NCBI GenBank assembly: GCA_032127875.1
Contig: JAQBHI010000021.1
Location: 1-41,872 of the forward strand
From: CADEEV01 sp032127875
Lineage (GTDB): Bacteria > Acidobacteriota > Vicinamibacteria > Fen-336
Direction: 5' to 3'
DNA length: 41,872 bases
In this document: positions 15,980 to 23,530 of the stretch, one piece after another
How positions within the stretch are numbered: position 1 is the stretch's first letter
How the letters are laid out: the number at the start of each line of letters is the position of its first letter
Program-made: the position numbers and the translations under genes
Notes under the pieces: model-generated
What the model was told of the DNA's origin: nothing
Seen by the model: only the letters and a program-made list of their open reading frames with translations
Database searches by the model: none

Positions 15980-17391
15980 GCGTTTTCTACGACCGCTTCG
16001 AGCGCCACGACCACGGCGTCGGCCTGAAGGGGAAGAGCACGCATTACTGCCCGGGCTGCGGCCACGGCCTGGTCCACAAGTATCTGGCCGACGCCATCGA
16101 GGACCTGGGCCTGAAGGATCGGACCGTCGCGATTTCACCGGTGGGGTGCGCGGTCTTCCTGCACTACTACCTCGACGTCGGCAACTCGCAAGCGGCCCAC
16201 GGCCGCGCGCCTGCGGTCGCCCTGGGCCACAAGCTCGCGAACCCCGACGCGATCGTCGTGAGCTACCAGGGCGACGGCGACCTGGCCTCGATCGGCCTCG
16301 CCGAGATCCTGCAGGCCGCGCAGCTGGGCATCCCGCTGAGCGTGATCTTCGTGAACAACGCGATCTACGGGATGACTGGCGGCCAGATGGCCCCGACCAC
16401 GCTGATGGGGCAGAAGACCGCGACCAGCCCCTTCGGCCGCGACCGCCTGATGGGCACACCGCTGCGCATGGCGGAGATGATCGCCGGCCTGGACGGGCCC
16501 ATCTACGTGGAGCGCGTGGCGCTGTTCGACTCCAAGCAGCGGGTGAAGGCCGAGAAGGCGATTCGCAAGGCGCTCCGGCTCCAGGCCGAGAACCGCGGCT
16601 TCGCGTTCGTCGAGGTGCTCGCCGAGTGCCCGACCCACCTGCACATGACGTCGCAGGAGGCCGAGGCCTGGGTGAAGGAGCGCATGCTGCCGGTCTTCCC
16701 GCTGGGCGTTCAGAAGGACGTGGCGGGCGCCACGTGGCCCGCCTGGAAACAGCCGAGCTTCGACCCCGCCCGCGTCGCCGAGGTGATCGGCGGCTCGTCG
16801 CAGCCGGTCGAGCGCTTCTGCCGGACCTTCCCGGCCGCCCAGTTCGGGCGGGACATCGGCCTCAAGCTGGCTGGCGCCGGCGGCGACGGCGCCCAGACGG
16901 CCGCGATGTTGCTCGCGCGCGCGGCGATCAACGAAGGCTTCGACGCGACCCACATTCCGAGCTACGGGCCCGAATCGCGTGGCGGCACGTCCTATGCCGA
17001 CGTGCGGATCGCCGAGAGCGAGGTGCTGTCTCCCGCAGCGGCTACACCCCACGTCCTGGTGGCCTTCAACGCGCCGAGCCTCGCGAAGTTCGCCCCGGCG
17101 GTCGTGCCCGGCGGCCTCGTGATCTACGACAGCTCGATCGTCCACGAGCCGCCGGTCCTGGGTCGCGATGTCCGGCTGGTGGGCGTGCCCTGCGCGCGCA
17201 TCGCGCAGGACCTGGGCAAGGTGATGGTCAAGAACATCGTGGCCCTGGGCGCGCTGCAGGCTGCCACGAAGCTGCTCCCGGAGGAGACCTTCCTGGCCGC
17301 GATTCGCGAGGCGCTGCGTGACAAGTGCGCGCTGATTGCGCTCGACGAGCAGGCGTTCGCATGGGGCGTGCGCTCGGTCGGCGCTGCCTAG
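15976..17391 (+). CDS. 2-oxoacid:ferredoxin oxidoreductase, beta + gamma subunit fusion
   Basis: A 471-residue fusion. Residues 1-270 are the thiamine-diphosphate beta subunit: THYCPGCGHGLVHK (Cys25, Cys28), SPVGCAVFLHYYLDV, and the ThDP/Mg motif SYQGDGDLASIGLAEIL (GDGD 99-102) ending in FVNNAIYGMTGGQ. From about 285 the gamma subunit follows: LAGAGGDGAQTAAMLLARAA, IPSYGPESRGGTSYADVRIA and VVPGGLVIYDSSIV. Together with the preceding gene, a complex that usually needs three or four chains (alpha, beta, gamma, delta) is packed into two polypeptides. The ATGA overlap with the upstream gene indicates coupled translation and fixed stoichiometry. It probably acts in the cytoplasm. Confidence 0.9.
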   Translation: MSVFYDRFERHDHGVGLKGKSTHYCPGCGHGLVHKYLADAIEDLGLKDRTVAISPVGCAVFLHYYLDVGNSQAAHGRAPAVALGHKLANPDAIVVSYQGDGDLASIGLAEILQAAQLGIPLSVIFVNNAIYGMTGGQMAPTTLMGQKTATSPFGRDRLMGTPLRMAEMIAGLDGPIYVERVALFDSKQRVKAEKAIRKALRLQAENRGFAFVEVLAECPTHLHMTSQEAEAWVKERMLPVFPLGVQKDVAGATWPAWKQPSFDPARVAEVIGGSSQPVERFCRTFPAAQFGRDIGLKLAGAGGDGAQTAAMLLARAAINEGFDATHIPSYGPESRGGTSYADVRIAESEVLSPAAATPHVLVAFNAPSLAKFAPAVVPGGLVIYDSSIVHEPPVLGRDVRLVGVPCARIAQDLGKVMVKNIVALGALQAATKLLPEETFLAAIREALRDKCALIALDEQAFAWGVRSVGAA

Positions 17392-17401
17392 GGAGAAAGC
17401 C

Positions 17402-17668
17402 ATGCCTGTGACGAGCGTTGCCGAGGCCCTGGTACTGAGCCAGGAGGAGTGGCGCCTGGTGCGATCGCTGCGCGAGGTCCCGCCGAGCCCGCTCCGGGAT
17501 CGGTTGTGCGACCTGCTCGAGGGGTTGGTGTATTTCGCGGCGAACCCACGCTGCCGCGAACTGCAGGCCGACGGTGCGCCGTGTGACAACGTGCACATGC
17601 CTTGCGATCGCTGCCAGAAGACGCTGGACCTCGTCGGCAACCTCAGGGCGCGCCTGCGGGAGGCCTGA
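17402..17668 (+). CDS. Small Cys-rich protein of unknown function
   Basis: An 88-residue protein with a helical N-terminal half (VAEALVLSQEEWRLVRSLRE) and a Cys-rich second half. Cysteines are at about 36, 51, 61, 68 and 71; the last three form CDNVHMPCDRC, a C-x6-C-x2-C spacing that could bind zinc or an Fe-S cluster. The ATG follows GGGAGAAAG and lies 10 bases after the oxidoreductase stop. The CoA-transferase starts 5 bases after this gene ends. The tight placement argues for a real operon member acting with the oxidoreductase or CoA-transferase. I do not recognise the family. Confidence 0.6.
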   Translation: MPVTSVAEALVLSQEEWRLVRSLREVPPSPLRDRLCDLLEGLVYFAANPRCRELQADGAPCDNVHMPCDRCQKTLDLVGNLRARLREA

Positions 17669-17673
17669 TCAGC

Positions 17674-19026
17674 ATGGGTCGAGGGAAGCCGGTTCGGGCC
17701 GACGGGCGGATGAACCTCAGGCCGCCCGGGAACTGGTCCGCAGCGTACGAGCGGCGGCTCACCAGCGCCGAGGAGGCGCTGCGCAGCGTTCGCTCCGGCG
17801 ACCGCGTGTGGATTCACGCCGGATGCAACAACCCCGAAGAGCTGACGCGCGCCCTGGTGGGCCGGGCCGACGAGCTGCGCGACGTCGAGGTCGTCCACCT
17901 CATGACCTTCGGCTGCGCCGACTACGCGGAGGCGCGCTACGCGAACTCGTTCCGGCACCGATCCTTGTTCACCGGCGCCAACGTGCGACAGGCCGTGAAC
18001 GAGGGCCGAGCCGATTTCGTGCCCGTCCACCTCTCCGAGATCCCAGCCCTCATCGGCTCGGGCGCGCTACCGGTGGACATAGCACTCGTCCACCTCTCGC
18101 CGCCCGACGAGCACGGCTTCTGCTCCTACGGCGTCGGGGTCGAGTGCACGAAGGCGGCAGCCGAGAAGGCCCGGACCGTGATCGCGCTCGTGAACCCCCA
18201 GATGCCGCGCTCGCTGGGCGACTCCTTCATCCACGTGTCGCGGCTCAAGTACGTCGTCGAGGTGGACCGGCCGGTGCTGCAGTTGCCCCAGGCGGGGGAG
18301 ATCGGCTTCGTGGCCCGTGCCATCGGCCAGAACGTGGCCGAGTTGATCGAGGACGCAGCGACGCTACAGATGGGGATCGGCGAGATCCCCGACGCCGTGC
18401 TGCTGTTCCTCAGGGACAAGCGCGACCTCGGGATCCACACCGAGATGTTCTCGGACGGTGTGGTCGGGCTGTTCGAGAGCGGCGTGATCACGGGCGAAGC
18501 GAAGACGCTGCATCGGGGCAAGATCATCGCCTCCTTCGTACTCGGCTCAAAGCGCAGCTTCCGCTTCCTGCACAACAACCCGTTCGTGGAGTTCCACCCC
18601 TCGGACTACGTCAACGATCCCTTCGTGATCTCGCAGAACGCGAAGATGGTGGCGATCAACTCGGCGCTGGCCGTGGACTTGACCGGCCAGGTGTGCGCCG
18701 ATTCGATCGGCCGCGACATCTATTCCGGCTTCGGCGGTCAGCTCGACTTCATCCGCGGCGCGGCCCGCTCGAAAGGCGGCCGGCCCATCATCGCGCTGCC
18801 CTCGACGGCCAAGGGCGGTAGGCTTTCGCGCATCGTGGACACCCTGAGCCAAGGCTCGGGGGTCGTGACGACGCGCGCGGACGTGCACTACGTCGTGACC
18901 GAACACGGGATTGCCCGGCTCCATGGCAAGAGCCTGCGCGAGCGGGCCCGCGAGCTGATCGCCGTGGCGCATCCCAATTTTCGCGGCGAGCTTCGGGCCG
19001 CGGCGAGGAAGAGGTGCCTGCTGTGA
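17674..19026 (+). CDS. Acetyl-CoA hydrolase/transferase family CoA-transferase
   Basis: A 450-residue class I CoA-transferase of the acetate/4-hydroxybutyrate CoA-transferase branch, which moves CoA between an acyl-CoA and a free acid. Visible family blocks are SGDRVWIHAGCNNPEEL, VDIALVHLSPPDEHGFCSYG, LQMGIGEIPDAVL, DLGIHTEMFSDGVVGLFESG, FVEFHPSDYVNDPFVI, SAKGGRLSRIV-like SSTAKGG and HYVVTEHGIARLHGKSLRER. By analogy the Glu of HTEM (about 257) would form the covalent CoA thioester. The ATG at 17674 has GGGAGG upstream; ATG at 17710 is possible. The stop overlaps the next start (TGATG). Within this operon it probably exchanges the CoA of the oxidoreductase product. Hydrolase activity cannot be excluded. 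Confidence 0.87.
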   Translation: MGRGKPVRADGRMNLRPPGNWSAAYERRLTSAEEALRSVRSGDRVWIHAGCNNPEELTRALVGRADELRDVEVVHLMTFGCADYAEARYANSFRHRSLFTGANVRQAVNEGRADFVPVHLSEIPALIGSGALPVDIALVHLSPPDEHGFCSYGVGVECTKAAAEKARTVIALVNPQMPRSLGDSFIHVSRLKYVVEVDRPVLQLPQAGEIGFVARAIGQNVAELIEDAATLQMGIGEIPDAVLLFLRDKRDLGIHTEMFSDGVVGLFESGVITGEAKTLHRGKIIASFVLGSKRSFRFLHNNPFVEFHPSDYVNDPFVISQNAKMVAINSALAVDLTGQVCADSIGRDIYSGFGGQLDFIRGAARSKGGRPIIALPSTAKGGRLSRIVDTLSQGSGVVTTRADVHYVVTEHGIARLHGKSLRERARELIAVAHPNFRGELRAAARKRCLL

Positions 19027-20291
19027 TGGGAGACATGAAGCAAACCGGCGTGACCCTGGCGCCCCCGCCTCTTTGGCACGAGCGTTTCGCGGCGCGCACG
19101 GAGCGCATGACCAGCTCGGTAATCCGCGAGCTACTCAAGCTGACCGAGAAGCCCGAGATCATCTCGTTTGCCGGTGGGCTGCCCGCCCCCGAGGTCTTCC
19201 CGCTATCGGAGATCAAGGCGGCGGCGGACCGCGTGCTCCTGGAACATGGGGCCGCAGCCTTGCAGTACAGCACGACCGAGGGCTACTCGCCGCTGCGGGA
19301 GTTGCTGGTGCGACACATGGGCCGCTACGGCATCCGCGTGACGCCAGCCAACGTGCTGATCACGTGTGGCGCGCAGCAGGGTCTGGACCTGATCGGCAAG
19401 CTGTTGATCAACCCGGGCGATCCGGTTGTGACCGAAGAGCCCACCTACATGGGCGCGCTGCAGGCCTTCAGCGCTTACGAGGCTCACTACCTCCCGGTCC
19501 CCATCGATGACGAGGGGATGCGCGTGGAAATGCTCGAGGAGGCGCTGCGCGCGGCGCCCAAGTTCATCTACGTGCTCCCGAATTTCCAGAACCCGGGTGG
19601 CGTGACGCTGAGCCTCGCTCGGCGTCGGCGCCTCGTCGAGCTCGCCATCCAGTACGGAACGCCGATCGTGGAGGACGACCCCTACGGCCAGCTCCGCTAT
19701 GGGGGCGAGCATCTGCCTCCGCTCGTCCAGATCGACGCCGAATACCACGGCTGCGGAAACTTTCAGCGAGCCTTCCGGGGCGGCGTGCTCTACCTGGGCA
19801 CGCTTTCGAAGACGCTGGCACCCGGGCTGCGCCTGGGTTGGATCGTGGCCCCCGAGGAGGTCATCGGCAGGCTCGTCCAGATGAAGCAGGGCGCCGATCT
19901 CCACACCAGCACCTTCACGCAGATGGTGGCCTACGAGACGGCCCGCGGCGGCTTCCTCGATCGACATGTGCTCACGATTCGCAGCGTATACGGGCAGCGG
20001 CGCGATGCGATGCTCCAGGCACTGGGTCGCCACTTCCCGAAGGGCGTGCGCTGGACGCGGCCGGACGGAGGTCTGTTCCTGTGGGTGAACCTGCCGCCCG
20101 AGGTCGATTCCGAGCTGCTGCTCCAGGAAGCGCTCAGGGAGAAGGTCGCCTTCGTTCCCGGGCGCCCGTTCTTCCCGCAGGGTGGCGGCGCCAACACGCT
20201 CCGCCTCAACTTCTCTTACTGCACGCCCGAGCGGATCGAGGAGGGAATCGCGCGCCTGGGTGGCGTCCTCGAGCGCCACATCGAGGCGTGA
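19026..20291 (+). CDS. PLP-dependent aminotransferase, class I/II (2-aminoadipate/aromatic type)
   Basis: A 421-residue fold-type I aminotransferase of the LysN/ARO8-like branch. Characteristic blocks are IISFAGGLPAPEVFPL (46-60), LQYSTTEGYSPLRELL (79-94), TCGAQQGLDLIGKLLINPGD, FIYVLPNFQNPGGVTLS (180-196), IVEDDPYGQLRY and GTLSKTLAPGLRLGW with the Schiff-base Lys262. It transfers the amino group of an amino acid to a 2-oxoacid acceptor; the chain could be aromatic, branched or 2-aminoadipate. The ATG at 19026 overlaps the TGA of the CoA-transferase (TGATG) with AAGAGGTG upstream. Its place behind a 2-oxoacid oxidoreductase and a CoA-transferase suggests it feeds the 2-oxoacid into that pathway. 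Confidence 0.9.
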   Translation: MGDMKQTGVTLAPPPLWHERFAARTERMTSSVIRELLKLTEKPEIISFAGGLPAPEVFPLSEIKAAADRVLLEHGAAALQYSTTEGYSPLRELLVRHMGRYGIRVTPANVLITCGAQQGLDLIGKLLINPGDPVVTEEPTYMGALQAFSAYEAHYLPVPIDDEGMRVEMLEEALRAAPKFIYVLPNFQNPGGVTLSLARRRRLVELAIQYGTPIVEDDPYGQLRYGGEHLPPLVQIDAEYHGCGNFQRAFRGGVLYLGTLSKTLAPGLRLGWIVAPEEVIGRLVQMKQGADLHTSTFTQMVAYETARGGFLDRHVLTIRSVYGQRRDAMLQALGRHFPKGVRWTRPDGGLFLWVNLPPEVDSELLLQEALREKVAFVPGRPFFPQGGGANTLRLNFSYCTPERIEEGIARLGGVLERHIEA

Positions 20292-20307
20292 GCAGGGCGG
20301 CGGCGGC

Positions 20308-20775
20308 GTGAGCGTCGAGAGCCTCGAGGGAATCCTGAGCGCCCACCCCTTCTTCGCGGGTCTTCCCCCCGCCCATCTCGGCACGCTTTCCGGCTGCGCG
20401 GCGAACGTGAGAATCCCCGCCGGCGCCTACCTGTTCCGCGAAGGCCAGGTCGCCGAGCGCTTTTTCGTGGTCCGCTCCGGCCGCGTGGCGGTCGAGACCT
20501 TCACCCCCGGCCGCGGTCCGGTCGCGATCGAGTCGGTGGACGCGAACGAGGTGCTCGGCTGGTCCTGGCTGTTCCCGCCGTACCGCTGGCACTTCGACGC
20601 CCGGGCGGTGAGCCTGGTGCGCGCCCTCGCCCTCGACGGCGTGTGCTTGCGGCGCAAGTGCGAAGAGGACCCGGTCCTGGGCTACGAACTGCTGAAGCGC
20701 TTCGCGAGCGTCGTCGTTTCGCGGCTGGAGGCCACGCAGCTTCAGCTGCGGGACCTCTTTGCCGTGCGCCCCTGA
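20308..20775 (+). CDS. Stand-alone cyclic nucleotide-binding-fold protein (Crp-like sensor, no HTH)
   Basis: A 155-residue protein that is just a cNMP-binding beta-roll with the C-helix: HPFFAGLPPAHLGTLSGCA, IPAGAYLFREGQVAERFFVV, RSGRVAVETFTPGRGP, VLGWSWLFPPYRWHFDARAV and the helix GYELLKRFASVVVSRLEA. The phosphate-binding signature of true cAMP sites (GE..R..A) is replaced by LGWSWLFPPYRW, so the ligand may not be a cyclic nucleotide. There is no helix-turn-helix, so it does not bind DNA on its own. The GTG at 20308 lies 17 bases after the aminotransferase stop. It is probably an allosteric or redox sensor of the oxidoreductase operon; that role is inference from position. Confidence 0.75.
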   Translation: MSVESLEGILSAHPFFAGLPPAHLGTLSGCAANVRIPAGAYLFREGQVAERFFVVRSGRVAVETFTPGRGPVAIESVDANEVLGWSWLFPPYRWHFDARAVSLVRALALDGVCLRRKCEEDPVLGYELLKRFASVVVSRLEATQLQLRDLFAVRP

Positions 20776-20785
20776 GGCCGCCGGG

Positions 20786-20802
20786 GCCGGGCTGGGCCCG
20801 GC
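20786..20802 (+). terminator. GC hairpin between operon end and glycosyltransferase
   Basis: GCCGGG and CCCGGC form a perfect 6-bp stem around a 5-base loop, 10 bases after the end of the oxidoreductase operon. No T-tract follows, so this may only attenuate or mark the operon end. Confidence 0.35.
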
Positions 20803-20822
20803 TTCGCGTATAAGAGAGAGCG

Positions 20823-22364
20823 ATGTCAGACCTCAAACGCTGGCTGGGGCCCGGGTTCGGGGTGGTGCTGGCGATCGCGGCCGCCAAGCTGCTGCTCCAT
20901 CTCGCCACCGCCTCGCGCTACGGCTATTTCGGCGACGAGCTGTACTTCCTCGCCTGCGGCGAGCACCTCGACTGGGGCTACGTCGACCAGCCCCCGTTGA
21001 TCGCATTGGTGGCTTGGCTGGTCCGGCACACGCTCGGCACGTCGCTGCTCGCGATGCGGCTGCCGTCGGCGCTCGCGGGAGCCGCGCTCGTGCTGCTCAC
21101 GGGCCTGCTGGCGCGCGAGCTCGGCGCTGGCCGTTTCGCGATGGGCTTGTCCGCGGCCGCGAGCGCGCTCGCGTTCGTCTACGTCGTGATGCACTACCTG
21201 TTCACGATGAACGCCTTCGAGCCGCTGTTCTGGACCGGGTGCGCCTTGATCGTGGTGCGCATCGTCAAGACCGGCGATCAGCGCCTCTGGCTATGGTTCG
21301 GACTGCTCGCGGGGCTGGGCCTCGAGAACAAGTACTCGATGGCCGTCTACGCTCCCGCGCTTGTGGTGGGCGTGCTGCTCACGCCGGAGCGGCGCGCGCT
21401 GCGGCAGCCGTGGATCTGGCTGGGAGGTGTCCTCGCCGGGCTCATCTTCCTGCCGAACGTGATCTGGAACGTCCAGCACGGCTGGCCGTTCTTCGAGCTG
21501 ATGCGCAACATCCGCGCGAGCGGCCGCGACGTCGTGCTCTCACCGCTCGAATACGTGCTGCGCCAGGGGTTCAACATGAACCCCGCGACCCTCCCGATCT
21601 GGCTCGCCGGTCTCGGCTGGTTGCTGCTGTCGGCACGGGGCCGCGGTTTCCGCCCGCTCGGCTGGGCTTTCGTGGTGAGCCTCGGCACCTTCGTGGCGAC
21701 GAAAGGCAAGGACTACTACCTGGCTCCGGCGTTTGCGACGCTCTTCGCCGCAGGTGCCGTGGCCATCGAGGGCTTCGCGGCCGCAGGCGGATGGCGCTGC
21801 TGGCTGCGGCCGGTGCCGATCGGGCTGCTCGCGATCTCGGCTGCGTTGCTTCCGATGGGGCTGCCGATCCTGTCTCCGGACGGCCTGGCCGCGTACCAGG
21901 AGCGGCTCGGTCTGACGCTGCCCACGACCGAGAAGGCCCACGCCCGCGCGGCGTTGCCGCACCACTTCGCTTGGCAGTTTGGTTGGGACGAAATGGTCGC
22001 CGCCGTGGCGGCGGCCTACCACGCGCTGCCACCCGAGGAGCAGGCGCGGGTCGCGATCATCGGCAACAACTACGGCGAGTCCGGGGCGATCGACCTGCTC
22101 GGTCCAAAGTACGGGCTGCCGCTGAAGGCGCTCGGCACGCACCAGAGCTACTGGCTCTGGGGTCCGGTCGCTCCCGGCAAGGACGTGCTGATCGTCCTCG
22201 GCGATCGGCCCGAGCGCCTGAAACGCTGGTGCGCCGACGTGCAGGTGGCCGCCGAGCTAAACCACCCCTGGGGCGCTGCCTGGGAAAACGGGCCGGTTCT
22301 GGTGTGCCGCCACCCGAGCACGTCGATCCAGGAGATCTGGCCCAGGCTCAAGCACTGGAGCTGA
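20823..22364 (+). CDS. Glycosyltransferase family 39 / ArnT-PMT-like membrane enzyme
   Basis: A 513-residue polytopic membrane protein. The first periplasmic loop has the GT39/GT83-like catalytic signature GYFGDELYFLACGEHLDWGY, followed by VDQPPLIALVAWL; the Asp-Glu pair is the presumed active site. About ten to eleven transmembrane segments follow. A periplasmic C-terminal domain of about 150 residues comes next (MVAAVAAAYHALPPEEQARV, AIIGNNYGESGAIDLLG, CADVQVAAELNHPWG). Such enzymes move a sugar from a polyprenyl-phosphate donor to a lipid or protein in the periplasm. The ATG follows GAGAG and lies 47 bases after the sensor gene. Donor and acceptor are unknown. Confidence 0.85.
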   Translation: MSDLKRWLGPGFGVVLAIAAAKLLLHLATASRYGYFGDELYFLACGEHLDWGYVDQPPLIALVAWLVRHTLGTSLLAMRLPSALAGAALVLLTGLLARELGAGRFAMGLSAAASALAFVYVVMHYLFTMNAFEPLFWTGCALIVVRIVKTGDQRLWLWFGLLAGLGLENKYSMAVYAPALVVGVLLTPERRALRQPWIWLGGVLAGLIFLPNVIWNVQHGWPFFELMRNIRASGRDVVLSPLEYVLRQGFNMNPATLPIWLAGLGWLLLSARGRGFRPLGWAFVVSLGTFVATKGKDYYLAPAFATLFAAGAVAIEGFAAAGGWRCWLRPVPIGLLAISAALLPMGLPILSPDGLAAYQERLGLTLPTTEKAHARAALPHHFAWQFGWDEMVAAVAAAYHALPPEEQARVAIIGNNYGESGAIDLLGPKYGLPLKALGTHQSYWLWGPVAPGKDVLIVLGDRPERLKRWCADVQVAAELNHPWGAAWENGPVLVCRHPSTSIQEIWPRLKHWS

Positions 22365-22405
22365 CTCACCGCCAGCCTCCGGCGCCGGCCGAGATCGCAG
22401 CAGCT

Positions 22406-23215
22406 TCACTGTGTGTTGGCAGCCGCGTTCAGCCTGAACACCAACGTAACAGTGAGCATGAACGGCGTCGGCTGTCCGTTCAGCAGCAGCGGCCGGTAGC
22501 GCCACTGCTTCAAGGCTTCGATGGCCGGTTCCTGCAGGACCAGATGCCCGCGCAGGACTTTCACGGTCTCCACCCGGCCGTCCTCGCCCACCACGGCTTC
22601 CAGGATGACGATGCCCTGGATGCGCGACAGGATGGCGAGCGGCGGATACTCGGGAGCCACCTTATGCGCCAGTTTCGGCGCGACGATCGCACCGCCAACC
22701 CGGACGATCTTGCGTGGCGGCGGCGGCTCGAGGGGCAGGCCGCCGATCACCCCGCCGACGACTCCGCCCGCAATCCCACCCTCCACTCCTCCTGGCACGC
22801 CTCCCTCGGCACCGCTAAGATCCAGCGCTTCCTCCAGAACCACTGAGGACGGAACCTCCATGGGAGCCACGAAGCTGTCCGGTGCCTGAGGGCGGGCCAC
22901 CGCCGGAGCCCGCGCAACGCGGACCCCGGCGGCGGGGGGTGGCGGAGGTGGAGGCGGGGGAGCGATGAGAGAGGGTGCGACGAAGAAAGCGCGCACCGCT
23001 TCGTCCGGCTCCGGCAGGATGTCGTACAGCAAGATAGGAACGAGCACGGCCGCGGTGACGAGCACCGCATGGATTGCAAAGGAGGTGAAGACCGCCCCGC
23101 TGCGTCGGAGGCCCAGGTGCGCGATTTCGAACAGGTGCTCGAATTGGAAGTCCCGAACCCTGCGCGGCGCCTGGTCGTGAACGGGATGCGTGACGACGAG
23201 CGCTGCGTGTCCCAT
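22406..23215 (-). CDS. TonB-family energy transducer
   Basis: A 269-residue protein. A cytoplasmic N-terminus of about 40 residues is followed by a membrane anchor (SFAIHAVLVTAAVLVPILLY). Then come a poly-Pro stretch (LIAPPPPPPPPPAAG), a Gly/Val-rich linker (GGVPGGVEGGIAGGVVGGV) and the TonB C-terminal domain: HKVAPEYPPLAILSRIQGIV, VVGEDGRVETVKVLRGH and EALKQWRYRPLLLNGQPTPF. It would couple the proton-motive force to outer-membrane receptors, although no ExbB/ExbD or receptor is in the window. The ATG at 23215 is preceded by GGAGG with a 6-base spacer; an upstream Met 39 bases away has no such site. The Gly/Val linker type is common in Acidobacteriota TonB proteins. Confidence 0.9.
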   Translation of the reverse strand: MGHAALVVTHPVHDQAPRRVRDFQFEHLFEIAHLGLRRSGAVFTSFAIHAVLVTAAVLVPILLYDILPEPDEAVRAFFVAPSLIAPPPPPPPPPAAGVRVARAPAVARPQAPDSFVAPMEVPSSVVLEEALDLSGAEGGVPGGVEGGIAGGVVGGVIGGLPLEPPPPRKIVRVGGAIVAPKLAHKVAPEYPPLAILSRIQGIVILEAVVGEDGRVETVKVLRGHLVLQEPAIEALKQWRYRPLLLNGQPTPFMLTVTLVFRLNAAANTQ

Positions 23216-23530
23216 GGCAACCTCCAACCACCAGATAACCAAGTTGTGTGCCAACTGCTAAGTGGCGGACTCCGCGCTTGTTGGCCCCGCGGCTGCCGTG
23301 CCATCGCGAAAAAACTGCGCCCGTTACCCTGGAGCTTGCGCGGTTGTTGCGCATGCCGGCGCGCCCGTCTCCCGCCCAGAGGCCCTGACGCCGGCGAGGA
23401 GCAGCGTGGACCCCGACGTGTCCGTCGAGCTCGTGGGGCCGGACCCGCCGCAGCCCGCCGCCGTCACGGCCAGGGTCGCGCTGACTCCTCGTGCGTGGCG
23501 TGAGAGCCCCATCCTGGCAAACCGCCCGCC
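23216..23530 (-). other. Gap with a possible short lipoprotein-like reading frame
   Basis: Between the TonB and radical SAM genes the minus strand at 23324-23512 encodes 62 residues with a lipobox-like start: ATLAVTAAGCGGSGPTSS, a short hydrophobic stretch, then Cys, Gly and Ser. The start lacks a good ribosome-binding site and the rest has no family features. It may be a tiny lipoprotein or chance. Nothing else is visible in the gap. Confidence 0.25.

Noticed and set aside
14633..16459. A 608-codon frame on the minus strand
   Set aside because: Opposite the oxidoreductase alpha and beta domains; Arg/Ser/Gly-rich with no motif.
16135..18030. A 631-codon frame on the minus strand opposite the oxidoreductase
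   Set aside because: The plus strand has thiamine-diphosphate and CoA-transferase motifs; the minus frame is a GC shadow.
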